Positions 49,388 to 58,717 are shown, numbered from the stretch's first letter. The stretch is DNA of 64,000 bases from Streptomyces iakyrus (GCF_000717055.1 NZ_JNXI01000004.1:124001-188000), one strand, 5' to 3'. Translations and numbers: made by a program. The notes: generated from the sequence alone by a model not told the origin.

Positions 49388-52072
49388 ATGACGGAGGTAC
49401 GGCCCACGGCCGCCGCCTCGGCTTCCCTGTGGGAGCGCGACGAGGAGATCGCCGCCGTGACGCGGGCGGTCGAGACCCTGTGCACGGACCGTTCCTCGCC
49501 CGGCGGACTGCTGGTCTTCCGCGCCGAGGCCGGCCTCGGCAAGACCGCCCTGTTGGCCGAAACCCGCCGCATCGCCGAGGCCCGCGGCTGCACGGTCTGG
49601 TCGGCGCGCGGCGGCGAGACCCTCAGGTCGGTCCCCTTCAATGTGGTACGGCAACTGCTGCAACCGGCCCTGGTGTCGATGCTGCCGGAGGAGGCCCGCG
49701 AGTACCTCGGCGACTGGTACGACATCGCCGGCCCCGCCCTCGGCATCGCGGAACCCGGCGACCGGCAGGCCGACCCGCAGGGCGTGTGCGACGGCCTGGT
49801 CGCGGCCGTGCGCAGGCTCGCCCGCCGGGACTGGCCGCTGGTGCTGCTGCTCGACGACGCCCACTGGGCGGACCAGGAGACCCTGCACTGGCTCGCGGGG
49901 CTCGCCGAGCGCATCGACGAGATGTCCGTCCTGGTCGTCGTCACGCGCCGCCCCGAGGAGGTCTCCGGCGCGAGCGCCCGCCACCTCGACACCGTCGCCG
50001 CCGCAGCGGACGGCCCCGTGACGACGCTGAGCGCCCTGACGCCGGACGCCACGGCCGGGCTCACCCGCGCCTCCCTGGGAGAACACGCCGACGCCGCGTT
50101 CTGCCGCGAGGTCTGGGCCGTCACCGCCGGCAACCCCTACGAGACCGTCGAACTCCTCGCCAGGGTGCAGGACAGCGAACTCGAACCGGTCGAGGCCCGG
50201 GCCGGCGAACTGCGCGAGCTGAACCGCTCGGCCCGCGGCGGAGGCCTCGTCGCCCGCCTGGAAGAACTCGGCATCGACGCCACCCGGTTCGCCTGGGCCG
50301 CCGCCATCCTCGGCACCGGCATCTCCACCGACCTGGTCGCCAAGCTCGCCACCCTGCGCCCGGACGACGCCCGCCGCTGCGCCGACCTGCTGCGCACCGC
50401 CCGCATCCTCACGGCGCCCGACCCCGCGACCGGCCGCAGCGCCGACGGCGACCTGGAGTTCGTCCACCCGCTGATCGCGTCCGCCGTCTACAACTCCATC
50501 CCCGACGCCCTGCGCACCGCCATGCACGGCATAGCCGCCCGGATTGTCACCGACGAGGGACACGGCGCCGCGGCCGCCGCCCGCCACCTCCTGGAGGTCC
50601 ACCCGGACGACGACGAGGAACTCGTCGGACAACTGCGCGAGGCCGCCCGCGAACACCTCGCCGTCGGCGCCCCGGACGCGGCCCGCCGCTGCCTGGAGCG
50701 CGCCCTGAAGGAACCGCCCCGGCCCGCATCGCACCCGCAGGTGCTGTACGAACTGGCCGAGGCCACCTTCCTCACCGCGCCCGCCCGCACCATCGGCCAT
50801 CTGCGGACCGCGCTCGGCATGCCCGGCCTGCACGGCGGCCAGCGGGTCGACGCCGTCTTCCGCCTCTCCCAGGCGCTGCTCCACAACGACCAGCTGGAGG
50901 AGGCCGTCCGCACGGTCGAGGCGGAGGCCGCCCGGCTCCAGCCCGGCCCCGACAAGATGCGGCTCCAGGCCGCGCAGTTCATGTGGGAGGGGCTGCACGC
51001 CGGCGAGGCCGCCTCACCCGGCCGGTCCCAGCGGCTCGCCGACCTCGCCCGCCCCTGCACCGGCCGGGACAACTCGGAACGGGCCCTGCTCATCCTGCGC
51101 GGCTTCGACGCCCTGATGCACGGCGAGAACGCCGAGGAGGTCGCCGAGCTGTGCGACCGCGCCCTCGTCAACGGCCGCCTCGCCCCCGGACTGGGCTGGA
51201 CCGACACCGAGTGGGGCATCGAACTGCTGCTGATGCTGGCCAACGCCTACGGCTTCACCGACCGCCTCGACCGCGCCGAGACCCTCTACAACGAAGCGCT
51301 GCGCGCCTACGAGACGGCCGGCTGGAGCGGCGGCCACCTCGCCCTGGCCCACGCCTACGTCGGGATCGGCCACCGCAGGCGGGGCCGTCTGAAGGAGGCG
51401 GAGGCGTCCCTGCGCGAGTCGCTGCGCCTCGCCGAGCGCGTCGGCCGCGGCCTGCCCCTCTACTGGTCCGCGACGTGCAGCCTCGTCGACACCCTGCTCG
51501 CCCGCGGCCACCTTGAGCAGGCCTGGGAGGTCGCCGAACAGCACGGCTTCGCCCCGCCCTACCCCTCCACCATCGTCCTGCCCGATCCCCGCTCGGTGCG
51601 CGGCCGGCTACTGCTGGCCGTCGGCCGCACCAAGGAGGGCATCAACGAACTGGAGGCCGCGGAGAAGGCCGCGGCGGCCCGTGGCCATCACAACCCGGTG
51701 CTCGTCCCCTGGGCGGCCGACCTCGCCCGCGCCCTCAGCACCGAGGACCCGGCCCGCGCCGCCCGGCTCGCGGTCGACGTCCGCCGCCAGGCGGAGCGCT
51801 TCGGCACGGACACGGCGATAGGGGAAGCCCTGCGCTGCGCCGCCGACCTGGAGACCGGCCAGCGAGCCGTCCGGCTCTACGCCCAGGCGGTCACGTACCT
51901 GGAGGCCTCGCCCTGCCAGTACGAACACGCGGCGGCCCGCATCGAGTTCGCCATCGCCGCCCGCTCGGCGGCCGACCTGCACCGCGGCCTGGACCTGGCG
52001 GTCTCCTGCGGGGCCGACGGACTGGCCGACCGGGCGCGCGCCGCCCTGAAGGCCGGTGTCGGCCCGGAGTAG
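49388..52072 (+). CDS. LAL-like AAA ATPase regulator lacking the LuxR HTH
   Basis: This 894-residue protein resembles the front of LAL (large ATP-binding LuxR-type) regulators. Walker A FRAEAGLGKTALLAET lies near residue 45, Walker B LVLLLDDAHWADQETLHWLA near residue 155, then a winged-helix/AAA region and many helical TPR-like repeats (from LHGGQRVDAVFRLSQALLHN to the end). LALs normally end in a 60-residue LuxR DNA-binding domain; here the frame stops after ADRARAALKAGVGPE with no such domain, and only 137 bases remain before the pca operon. It may be a partner ATPase or a regulator without direct DNA contact. ATG 49388 follows GGGGAGGTAGC. Confidence 0.82.
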   Translation: MTEVRPTAAASASLWERDEEIAAVTRAVETLCTDRSSPGGLLVFRAEAGLGKTALLAETRRIAEARGCTVWSARGGETLRSVPFNVVRQLLQPALVSMLPEEAREYLGDWYDIAGPALGIAEPGDRQADPQGVCDGLVAAVRRLARRDWPLVLLLDDAHWADQETLHWLAGLAERIDEMSVLVVVTRRPEEVSGASARHLDTVAAAADGPVTTLSALTPDATAGLTRASLGEHADAAFCREVWAVTAGNPYETVELLARVQDSELEPVEARAGELRELNRSARGGGLVARLEELGIDATRFAWAAAILGTGISTDLVAKLATLRPDDARRCADLLRTARILTAPDPATGRSADGDLEFVHPLIASAVYNSIPDALRTAMHGIAARIVTDEGHGAAAAARHLLEVHPDDDEELVGQLREAAREHLAVGAPDAARRCLERALKEPPRPASHPQVLYELAEATFLTAPARTIGHLRTALGMPGLHGGQRVDAVFRLSQALLHNDQLEEAVRTVEAEAARLQPGPDKMRLQAAQFMWEGLHAGEAASPGRSQRLADLARPCTGRDNSERALLILRGFDALMHGENAEEVAELCDRALVNGRLAPGLGWTDTEWGIELLLMLANAYGFTDRLDRAETLYNEALRAYETAGWSGGHLALAHAYVGIGHRRRGRLKEAEASLRESLRLAERVGRGLPLYWSATCSLVDTLLARGHLEQAWEVAEQHGFAPPYPSTIVLPDPRSVRGRLLLAVGRTKEGINELEAAEKAAAARGHHNPVLVPWAADLARALSTEDPARAARLAVDVRRQAERFGTDTAIGEALRCAADLETGQRAVRLYAQAVTYLEASPCQYEHAAARIEFAIAARSAADLHRGLDLAVSCGADGLADRARAALKAGVGPE

Positions 52073-52073
52073 A

Positions 52074-52175
52074 TCAGGCGCGGAGCAGCTGGTCGGTCAC
52101 CGTCGCGAGGCGTCGGCGCACCTCGGCGTCGTACGCCGCCTCGTGTGGCCGTGCGGGACGGGTGCCGTCGAAGTC
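52074..52175 (-). pseudogene. Possible C-terminal remnant of a short-chain dehydrogenase
   Basis: On the minus strand 33 codons between a TAG (52178-52176) and the TGA at 52076-52074 read DFDGTRPARPHEAAYDAEVR and end RRLATVTDQLLRA. The pattern is like the last residues of retinol-dehydrogenase-type SDR proteins (RP..AxxxxxxxxLWxxxxxL). No start codon or upstream body of the gene is present. It fits a decayed gene tail left beside the LAL-like and pca genes, but so short a frame may be chance. Confidence 0.28.
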
Positions 52176-52209
52176 CTACGACCGGCGGAATCACCCTGCC
52201 GGACACGGC

Positions 52210-53328
52210 CTAAGGGGTGCCGTCCTCCTCCGCCAGCACCCGCTGGGCCGTCGCGAACGCCGAGTTCGCCGCCGGCACCCCGCAGTACACCGCCGTCTGG
52301 AGCAGCACCGCGCCGATCTCCTCCGGCGTGAGGCCGTTGCGGCGGGCCGCGCGGACGTGCAGGGCCAGTTCGTCGTAGTCGCCGTGGGCGACCAGGGCGG
52401 TGAGGGTGATCATGCTGCGCTCACGGCGCGAGAGGGTCGGGTCGGTCCAGATCTCGCCCCAGGCGTAGCGCGAGATGAAGTCCTGGAAGCGGGCCGTGAA
52501 CGGTGTCTGCCGGTCCTGCGCCCGGTCGACGTGGGCGTCGCCGAGCACCTCGCGCCGGACCGCCATGCCCCGGGCGGCGCCCTGGCCGAAGTGGGCGCGC
52601 AGGGCGGTCAGCACCGCCTCCGGGCACTGCGCGGGGGCCAGGTGCGAGGCGCCCGGCAGCTCCACGAGCGTCGCGCCCGGCACGGCGTCGGCGATCTCCC
52701 GCAGATGCGCGGGCGGTGTCGCGGGATCCTCGCGGCCCGCGATCAGCAGGGCGGGCACGGCGATCTCCGTGAGCCGGTCCCGCAGGTCGAAGGCGGCGAG
52801 CGCGTCACAGCAGGCGGCGTACGCCTCCGGGTCGGCCTCCCGGTGGTCCCGGACCAGGCGCGGCACGGTGAAGTCACCGGCGAACCAGCGTGCGTCGGCG
52901 TTGTCCGCCAGCCCGGCGAGGCCCTCCCGCCGCACCAGCGCGGCCCGCTCCTCCCACGGCCTGGATCCGTTGAAGTGCGCCGAGGAGCAGATCACGGCCA
53001 CGGACGACAGCCGCTGGGGATGGTGCACCGCGAGATGCAGCCCCACGGCCCCGCCCAGCGACACGCCCGCGTACGCGAACCGCTCGATGCCGAGCGAGTC
53101 GGCGAGCGCCAGCACCAGCCCGGCCAGATCGCCGACCGTCGCGCCCGCCCTGACGAGGCCGGCCGCCGAACCGCCGTGCCCCGGCAGGTCCCAGCGGACC
53201 ACCCGATGGCTGATCGACAGCTCGGGTGCCACCGCGTCCCACAGGGCGTACGACGTGCCGAGCGAGGGGCCGAGCAGCAGCGGGGGAGCGGAGGAGGGGC
53301 CTTCGGCACGGTGGTTCAGGAGGGTCAA
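52210..53328 (-). CDS. pcaL: Fused 3-oxoadipate enol-lactonase / 4-carboxymuconolactone decarboxylase
   Basis: This 372-residue protein fuses two enzymes of the beta-ketoadipate pathway. Residues 1-245 are an alpha/beta hydrolase (oxyanion region LLLGPSLGTSYALW, nucleophile Ser90 in YAGVSLGGAVGL), the enol-lactone hydrolase. Residues 250-372 are the carboxymuconolactone decarboxylase with RYAWGEIWTDPTLSRRERSM and TPEEIGAVLLQTAVYCGVPA. The fusion is known in actinomycetes as PcaL. The start is TTG 53328, overlapping the pcaB stop as TTGA, with GGAG six bases upstream. It is the last gene of the operon and makes beta-ketoadipate from 4-carboxymuconolactone. Confidence 0.93.
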   Translation of the reverse strand: MTLLNHRAEGPSSAPPLLLGPSLGTSYALWDAVAPELSISHRVVRWDLPGHGGSAAGLVRAGATVGDLAGLVLALADSLGIERFAYAGVSLGGAVGLHLAVHHPQRLSSVAVICSSAHFNGSRPWEERAALVRREGLAGLADNADARWFAGDFTVPRLVRDHREADPEAYAACCDALAAFDLRDRLTEIAVPALLIAGREDPATPPAHLREIADAVPGATLVELPGASHLAPAQCPEAVLTALRAHFGQGAARGMAVRREVLGDAHVDRAQDRQTPFTARFQDFISRYAWGEIWTDPTLSRRERSMITLTALVAHGDYDELALHVRAARRNGLTPEEIGAVLLQTAVYCGVPAANSAFATAQRVLAEEDGTP

Positions 53329-54617
53329 CGTCGCTCCAGGGCACGGTCGGTGAGGGCCCCGGCGGAGCCCGTGTAGTGGGTCGGGTCGAGGTCGGCGTCC
53401 GCCAGTTCCGGGGCCTCGGCGAGCGGGCGCCCCTCCGCGGCCAGCCGCGTGAGGAGTTCCTTGGCTCGGGCCCGGCCCAGCACCGGGGCCAGTTCGGCGG
53501 ACAGCCGCTCGGAGACGATCAGCCCGTGGGTGAGGTCCAGGTGTTCGCGCATGGCCTCGGGCCCGACCCGCAGTCCCTCGGCCAGTTCGGCGGCGTCCCG
53601 GGCGGCCCCGCCGACCAGCCGCAGGAGGTCCCGCAGCGGCTCCCACTCGGCGTGCCAGGCCCCGGCCGGACGCTCGTCCTCGGCGGCCATGGCCCCGTAC
53701 AGCGTGGCCGCGAGCTGCGGTGCCCGCCGCGCGGCGGCGGCGATCAGGGTGGACCGTACGGGATTGGACTTGTGCGGCATGGCGGACGAACTCCCGCCGC
53801 TGCCCTCCAGGACCTCGGCGATCTCGGTGCGCGACAGGGTCAGCACGTCCACGGCGACCTTGCCGAGCGCACCGGCGGTGAAGGCCAGGCAGCCGGCGAG
53901 ATCGCCGATCGGCGTCCGCAGGGTGTGCCAGGGCAGATCGGGCGCCCGCAGTCCGAGTTCCCGGGCGTACGCCTCCGGCACCCCGGCCGGATCGCTCGCG
54001 CCGTACGCCCCGAAGGCCGCCAGCGTCCCCGCTGCACCGCCGAGTTGGACGGGCAGCCAATCCCGGACGGCCTTCACCCGGTCCCGAGCGTCGAGCACCA
54101 GTGACCGCCACCCGGCCGCCTTCAGCCCGAACGTGGTCGGTACGGCGTGCTGGGTGAGGGTCCGCCCCGGCATCGCGGTGTCGCGGTGCTCGGCGGCCAG
54201 CCGGGCGAGGGCCCCTTCGGTACGGCCGAGGTCGGCGAGGACCGGGCCGAGGGCCCGTGCGGCGACCAGCATCGTCGCCGTGTCCAGGATGTCCTGGCTG
54301 GTCGCGCCCCGGTGGACGTAGGGGCCGTACGGGTCGCCCACGGCCTTCGTCAGATCCGCGACCAGCGGGATGACGGGGTTGCCGCCGGCCCGGGCCCGAC
54401 CGGCGAGGGATACGGCGTCGAAGACGCCGCCGGCCGCCTCGGTCACCGCCGTCGCCGCCTCGGCCGGGGCGAGCCCCAGGGCGGCCTGCGCGCGGGTCAG
54501 CGCGGCCTCCGCGTCCAGCAGCGCCCGCAGATACGCGTGGTCGCCGGTGGCCGCCGCGGCCGCCGAACCGGCCCATCCGGGGGCGAGCAGACCGGTGTCG
54601 CCGGGGGGAGATGTCAC
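53325..54617 (-). CDS. pcaB: 3-carboxy-cis,cis-muconate cycloisomerase
   Basis: This 430-residue protein belongs to the fumarase/aspartase superfamily. The signature is GSSSAMPHKSNPVRSTL near residue 256, preceded by YVHRGATSQDILDTATMLVA and MPGRTLTQHAVPTTFGLKAA. PcaB cyclises 3-carboxy-cis,cis-muconate to 4-carboxymuconolactone. The GTG at 54617 overlaps the stop of pcaG (GTGA), and its stop overlaps pcaL. The first 25 residues are Ala/Gly-rich. The gene order pcaG-pcaB-pcaL in one direction secures the assignment over adenylosuccinate or argininosuccinate lyase. Confidence 0.93.
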   Translation of the reverse strand: MTSPPGDTGLLAPGWAGSAAAAATGDHAYLRALLDAEAALTRAQAALGLAPAEAATAVTEAAGGVFDAVSLAGRARAGGNPVIPLVADLTKAVGDPYGPYVHRGATSQDILDTATMLVAARALGPVLADLGRTEGALARLAAEHRDTAMPGRTLTQHAVPTTFGLKAAGWRSLVLDARDRVKAVRDWLPVQLGGAAGTLAAFGAYGASDPAGVPEAYARELGLRAPDLPWHTLRTPIGDLAGCLAFTAGALGKVAVDVLTLSRTEIAEVLEGSGGSSSAMPHKSNPVRSTLIAAAARRAPQLAATLYGAMAAEDERPAGAWHAEWEPLRDLLRLVGGAARDAAELAEGLRVGPEAMREHLDLTHGLIVSERLSAELAPVLGRARAKELLTRLAAEGRPLAEAPELADADLDPTHYTGSAGALTDRALERR

Positions 54618-55219
54618 TTGAACTCCAGGAAGACCGTCTCGCCTTCGCCCTGAAGGCGGATGTCGAAACGGTACGTGCCGTCCCCCTCCTCCGCGGCGAT
54701 CAGCGTGTCGCGGCGGGCGTCCTCAAGACCGGACAGCAGCGGATCGGAGGCGAGCACCGCCGCGTCGCCTGGCAGGTAGATCCGGGTGTACAGGTGCACG
54801 AGCAGCCCCCGCGCGAACACGCACACGCTGAGGTACGGGGCGTTCCGCCCGCGGGCGCCGGGCCGCAGCGTCCGCGCGTACCAGTGGCCGTTCGCGTCGG
54901 TCTGGATCCGCCCCCAGCCCGTGAACTCCACGCCGTTGCGCCCGAGGAAGCCGCCCGAGGCCGGGTCGCGCCGCATCGAGCCGTCGGCCGTCGGCAGGTT
55001 GCCGTCGGGGTCAGGGCCCCACAGCTCGATCAGGGCGTCCGGCAGCGGGCCGCCCTCGCCGTCGGTGACGTAGCCGTGCACGGTGACGGTGTCCGGGTGC
55101 CCGAGGGGCGCGATGTCCTCGCCGCCGCGGAACGGCAGGGCGTGACCGTAGAACGGGCCGACGGTGTGCGAGGGGGTGGGCAGCACGCTGCCCGGCCGGC
55201 TGGTGTCGATCCTCGTCAT
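54614..55219 (-). CDS. pcaG: Protocatechuate 3,4-dioxygenase alpha subunit
   Basis: This 201-residue protein is the alpha subunit of the intradiol ring-cleaving enzyme. TPSHTVGPFYGHALPFRGGE near the N-terminus, VTVHGYVTDGEGGPLPDALI then ELWGPDPDGN in the middle, and APYLSVCVFARGLLVHLYTR toward the C-terminus are the alpha-subunit blocks. It does not hold the iron itself; it forms the active site with PcaH. The start is ATG 55219, six bases after the pcaH stop. The final 4 bases overlap pcaB. The product is 3-carboxy-cis,cis-muconate. Confidence 0.94.
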   Translation of the reverse strand: MTRIDTSRPGSVLPTPSHTVGPFYGHALPFRGGEDIAPLGHPDTVTVHGYVTDGEGGPLPDALIELWGPDPDGNLPTADGSMRRDPASGGFLGRNGVEFTGWGRIQTDANGHWYARTLRPGARGRNAPYLSVCVFARGLLVHLYTRIYLPGDAAVLASDPLLSGLEDARRDTLIAAEEGDGTYRFDIRLQGEGETVFLEFK

Positions 55220-55225
55220 GCCTGG

Positions 55226-55999
55226 TCAGCGCCCTTCTTCGATCCAGGTGGCCTGCGGGCCGTCCAGCACGATGTCCCAGTGGTAGCCCATCGAGAACTC
55301 CGGCACCGACAGACTGTGGTCGTACGTCGCGACCAGCCGCTGCCGGGCCGCGTCGTCCGTCACGGACTGGATGATCGGGTCGTAGGGGAACAGCGGGTCG
55401 CTCGGGAAGTACATCTGCGTCACGAGCCGCTGGGTGAACGCCGTGCCGAACAGCGAGAAGTGGATGTGCGCCGGCCGCCAGGCGTTGACGTGCTGGCGCC
55501 ACGGGTACGGGCCGGGCTGGACGGTGGTGAAGCGGTACCGGCCGTCGTCGTCGGTCAGCGTGCGCCCCACACCGGTGAAGTTGGGGTCCAGCGGCGCGTC
55601 GTGCTGCTCGCGCTGGTGGGCGTAGCGGCCCGCCGAGTTGGCCTGCCAGATCTCCACGAGCTGACCGCGCACCGGTCGGCCGTCGCGGTCCAGGAGCCGC
55701 CCCGAGACGGTGATGCGCTCACCGATGGGCTCCCCGGCGTGCTGCCGGGTGAGGTCGTTGTCGATGTCGGTGATGTCCCGCTCCCCGAAGGCGGGGGAGA
55801 ACAGCTCCACCAGCTCGGGGTCCTTGCTGACATCGATCGTGACCGGCGGCTGCTTGGGGTGCCGGAGCACCGAGGACCGGTACGGCGCGTAGTCGCGCCG
55901 CGGCTGGTGCTCGACGGGCCCGCCGTCGGCGAGGCGCTTCTCGTACGCGGCGTGCTGGGCCGCGATCTCCTGGTCGATGTCGTGCTGCGTGAGAGTCAT
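55226..55999 (-). CDS. pcaH: Protocatechuate 3,4-dioxygenase beta subunit
   Basis: This 257-residue protein is the iron-binding beta subunit. RDYAPYRSSVLRHPKQPPVT is the subunit-specific front; VEIWQANSAGRYAHQREQHD and PYPWRQHVNAWRPAHIHFSL carry the two Tyr and two His iron ligands. With PcaG it cleaves protocatechuate between its two hydroxyls with O2. ATG 55999 has CAGGGACC upstream. Two features follow from the gap to pcaF: a 60-base repeat and an absence of overlap, so the expression of pcaHGBL could be partly separate from pcaIJF. Confidence 0.94.
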   Translation of the reverse strand: MTLTQHDIDQEIAAQHAAYEKRLADGGPVEHQPRRDYAPYRSSVLRHPKQPPVTIDVSKDPELVELFSPAFGERDITDIDNDLTRQHAGEPIGERITVSGRLLDRDGRPVRGQLVEIWQANSAGRYAHQREQHDAPLDPNFTGVGRTLTDDDGRYRFTTVQPGPYPWRQHVNAWRPAHIHFSLFGTAFTQRLVTQMYFPSDPLFPYDPIIQSVTDDAARQRLVATYDHSLSVPEFSMGYHWDIVLDGPQATWIEEGR

Positions 56000-56031
56000 G
56001 GGGGTCCCTGAGGTACTTGAGGATCGTGCCC

Positions 56032-56092
56032 CGTTAGGGGCGCGGGGAACTGCGCGACCGGCCACGGACGGCCCGCAGCCGAACGCCTAACG
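56032..56092. repeat. GC-rich intergenic palindromic repeat, copy 2
   Basis: CGTTAGG (56032-56038) and CCTAACG (56086-56092) enclose AGGGGCGCGGGG, AACTGCGCGACCGGCCAC and GCAGCC, the same ordered blocks found on the minus strand at 11016-11085. The element fills the gap between pcaF and pcaH, and its right arm covers the pcaF stop codon. It can fold and may reduce read-through or stabilise mRNA ends. I recall such repeats as frequent in Streptomyces; not checked. Confidence 0.62.
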
Positions 56093-57289
56093 TTCCAGAA
56101 CAAGCGCAAGCCCTTGACCCACGCCGATGCACAGCGTGGCGACACCGACGCCACGGCCCAGCCGAGCCAGCTGATGGGCCACCGTCCCGGCCAGACGCGC
56201 CCCGGACGCCCCCAGCGGATGCCCCAGCGCGATCGCTCCGCCCTGCGGATTGAGAACCGACGGGTCGAACTCGGGCCACTCGGCCACACATCCGAGGACC
56301 TGCGCGGCGAACGCCTCGTTCAGCTCCAGCACGGACAGGTCGTCGAACCCCCTGCCCGCCCTGGCCAGCGCCCGCTCGACCGCCGCCACGGGCGCCAGCC
56401 CGAAGTAGTGCGGGTCGGTCGCGGCGACACCCGTCGCACGGACCCGGGCGAGCGGCTCGCGGCCCGTCGCCCTCAGCCCCTCCTCGTCGACGAGCAGCAG
56501 CGCCGCCGCGCCGTCGTTCAGCGGCGAGGCGTTGCCCGCCGTCACCGTGCCGCCCTCCGTGCGGAACGACGGTTTCAGCTGGGCCATCGCCGCCAGCGAG
56601 GCGTCCGGCCGGATGCACTCGTCGGCGGCGAAGACCGCCGGCTCGCCCTTGCGCTGCGGGATAGCCACGGGCGCCAGCTCGGCGTCGAACAGGCCCTCGG
56701 CCTGCGCCCGTGCCGCCTTCTCGTGGCTGCGCAGGGCGAACTCGTCCTGCTGCTCCCGGCCGATCTTGTGCTTGTCCGCGATGAGTTCGGCCGACTCGCC
56801 CAGTGGGATGGTCCACTGCGGCTCCATGCGCGGGTTGACCATCCGCCAGCCGAGCGTCGTCGAGTACAGCTCGGTGTGCCCGGCCGGGAAGGCCCTGTCG
56901 CTCTTGGGCAGCACGTACGGCGCCCGGGTCATGGACTCGACACCGCCGGCGAGCGCGATGGACGCGTCACCGAGCGCGATGGCCCGGGCCGCCTGGATCA
57001 CGGCCTCCAGGCCGGACGCGCAGAGCCGGTTGACGGTCACGCCCGGCACGGACGTGGGCAGACCGGCGAGCAGCGCTGCCATCCGGCCGACGTTGCGGTT
57101 CTCCTCGCCGGCCCCGTTGGCGTTGCCGAAGTACACGTCCTCGACCCGGGCCCGGTCCAGCTCCGGTGTGCGGGCGAGCAGTTCGCGGACGGCGTGCGCG
57201 GCCAGGTCGTCCGGACGCATGCTCGCGAGGCTCCCGTTGTAGCGGCCGATCGGCGTGCGGACCGCGTCGACGATGTAGACGTCCTTCAC
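56087..57289 (-). CDS. pcaF: Beta-ketoadipyl-CoA thiolase
   Basis: This 400-residue thiolase has the acyl-accepting Cys90 in [29 protein letters not shown] and [20 protein letters not shown] with the catalytic His, and [14 protein letters not shown] with the second Cys. PcaF cleaves beta-ketoadipyl-CoA with CoA to succinyl-CoA and acetyl-CoA. The GTG at 57289 overlaps the stop of pcaJ (GTGA), so translation is coupled. The operon order I-J-F is as in other actinomycete pca operons and supports PcaF over a general acetyl-CoA acetyltransferase. The C-terminus reaches into the repeat at 56032-56092. Confidence 0.92.
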   Translation of the reverse strand: MKDVYIVDAVRTPIGRYNGSLASMRPDDLAAHAVRELLARTPELDRARVEDVYFGNANGAGEENRNVGRMAALLAGLPTSVPGVTVNRLCASGLEAVIQAARAIALGDASIALAGGVESMTRAPYVLPKSDRAFPAGHTELYSTTLGWRMVNPRMEPQWTIPLGESAELIADKHKIGREQQDEFALRSHEKAARAQAEGLFDAELAPVAIPQRKGEPAVFAADECIRPDASLAAMAQLKPSFRTEGGTVTAGNASPLNDGAAALLLVDEEGLRATGREPLARVRATGVAATDPHYFGLAPVAAVERALARAGRGFDDLSVLELNEAFAAQVLGCVAEWPEFDPSVLNPQGGAIALGHPLGASGARLAGTVAHQLARLGRGVGVATLCIGVGQGLALVLER

Positions 57290-57930
57290 TTCAGGCCCTC
57301 CGGCACGGTCAGTTCGGCGTCGGTCCGGGTGACGATCTCCTCGGCGGTCACGCCGGGCGCGGTCTCGACCAGGACGAGCCCGCCGTCGGTGACGTCGAGG
57401 ACGCCCAGGTCGGTGATGATCCGGTTCACGCACCCCTTGCCGGTCAGCGGCAGGGCGCACTCGGTGAGGATCTTGGGGGAGCCGTCCTTGGTGGTGTGCG
57501 TCATCACCACGATGACCGTGCGGGCGCCGTGCACCAGGTCCATCGCCCCGCCGATGCCGGTGATCAGCTTGCCGGGGACGGCCCAGTTGGCCAGGTCGCC
57601 CCGCTCGGACACCTGCATGGCACCGAGCACGGCGACGTCGATGTGCCCGCCCCGGATCATCGAGAACGACAGCGCCGAGTCGAAGAAGGACGCGCCCGGC
57701 AGGACCGTCACCGTCTCCTTGCCGGCGTTGATCAGATCCGGGTCGACGGCGTCCTCGGTGGGGTAGGGGCCGGTGCCCAGGATGCCGTTCTCCGACTCCA
57801 GGACGACCTCGACGCCCTCGGGGAGGTGGTTCGGGATCAGGGTCGGCAATCCGATGCCGAGATTGACGTACTGGCCGTCCCGCAGCTCCCGCGCCGCCCG
57901 TGCGGCCATCTCCTCGCGCGTCCAGGCCAT
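57286..57930 (-). CDS. pcaJ: 3-oxoadipate CoA-transferase subunit B
   Basis: This 214-residue protein is the beta subunit of a family I CoA transferase. [20 protein letters not shown] near residue 20, and [20 protein letters not shown] near residue 43 with the catalytic glutamate in ESENG, are diagnostic. [20 protein letters not shown] follows. With PcaI it moves CoA from succinyl-CoA to beta-ketoadipate. The ATG at 57930 shares one base with the pcaI stop (TGATG). Other 3-oxoacid CoA-transferases have the same sequence blocks; the setting decides the name. Confidence 0.92.
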   Translation of the reverse strand: MAWTREEMAARAARELRDGQYVNLGIGLPTLIPNHLPEGVEVVLESENGILGTGPYPTEDAVDPDLINAGKETVTVLPGASFFDSALSFSMIRGGHIDVAVLGAMQVSERGDLANWAVPGKLITGIGGAMDLVHGARTVIVVMTHTTKDGSPKILTECALPLTGKGCVNRIITDLGVLDVTDGGLVLVETAPGVTAEEIVTRTDAELTVPEGLK

Positions 57931-58685
57931 CAGGACCTCACCGTCCGCTGCTCGATCTTCTTGTCCGCCGCCTGCTCAGGGGTGAGCGCGAGCACCCGCT
58001 GCACGAAGATGCCCGGCAGGTGCACCGCGTCCGGGTCGATCCCGCCGGGCTCCACCAGCTCTTCCACCTCGGCGACGGTGACCCGCCCGGCCATCGCGGC
58101 CAGCGGGTTGAAGTTCCGGGAGGACTTGTTGAAGACGAGGTTGCCGTGCCGGTCGCCCTTCCAGGCCCGCACCAGGGCGAAGTCCGTGCGGATGCCCCGT
58201 TCCAGCACGTACTCCGTGCCGTCGAACTCCCTGACCTCCTTCGGCGGCGAGGCGAGCGCGACGCCGCCCTCACCGTCGTAGCGCCAGGGCAGCCCGCCGT
58301 CGGCGACCTGGGTGCCGACGCCGGCCGGGGTGTAGAAGGCGGGGATCCCGGCGCCGCCGGCCCGCAGCCGCTCGGCCAGGGTGCCCTGCGGGATCAGCTC
58401 GACCTCCAGCTCCCCGGCCAGGTACTGCCGGGCGAACTCCTTGTTGGCGCCGATGTAGGACCCCGTGACCCGGGCGATCCGGCCGGCGGCCAGCAGCACC
58501 GCGAGGCCCGACTCCATCGCCCCGCAGTTGTTGGAGACCACCGACAGCCCGGCCACGCCGCGCTCGTACAACGCTCCGATCAGCACGTTCGGCACACCGC
58601 TCAGCCCGAATCCACCCACCGCGAGCGACGCGCCGTCCGGCACGTCGGCCACCGCCTCCAGGGCTGTGGCGACCACCTTGTCCAT
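57930..58685 (-). CDS. pcaI: 3-oxoadipate CoA-transferase subunit A
   Basis: This 251-residue protein is the alpha subunit of the succinyl-CoA:3-oxoadipate CoA-transferase. [20 protein letters not shown] near residue 19 and [20 protein letters not shown] near residue 52 are CoA-binding loops, and [20 protein letters not shown] near residue 165 is the family I block. It is the first gene of the pca operon. ATG 58685 is 206 bases from the divergent pcaV start, a region with inverted repeats fit for PcaV. It works only as a pair with PcaJ. Confidence 0.92.
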   Translation of the reverse strand: MDKVVATALEAVADVPDGASLAVGGFGLSGVPNVLIGALYERGVAGLSVVSNNCGAMESGLAVLLAAGRIARVTGSYIGANKEFARQYLAGELEVELIPQGTLAERLRAGGAGIPAFYTPAGVGTQVADGGLPWRYDGEGGVALASPPKEVREFDGTEYVLERGIRTDFALVRAWKGDRHGNLVFNKSSRNFNPLAAMAGRVTVAEVEELVEPGGIDPDAVHLPGIFVQRVLALTPEQAADKKIEQRTVRS

Positions 58686-58717
58686 CCGAGGAGCCCCATC
58701 TCTTCCGAACGACCCGA

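Noticed and set aside
51877..52206. A 109-codon minus-strand frame across the LAL gene end
   Set aside because: It lies mostly opposite the LAL coding region and has no motif; the SDR-like remnant is in a different phase.
52210..54576. pcaL and the region upstream read as one 788-residue protein
   Set aside because: The extension is an out-of-phase translation of pcaB; the alpha/beta hydrolase fold begins at the TTG that overlaps the pcaB stop.
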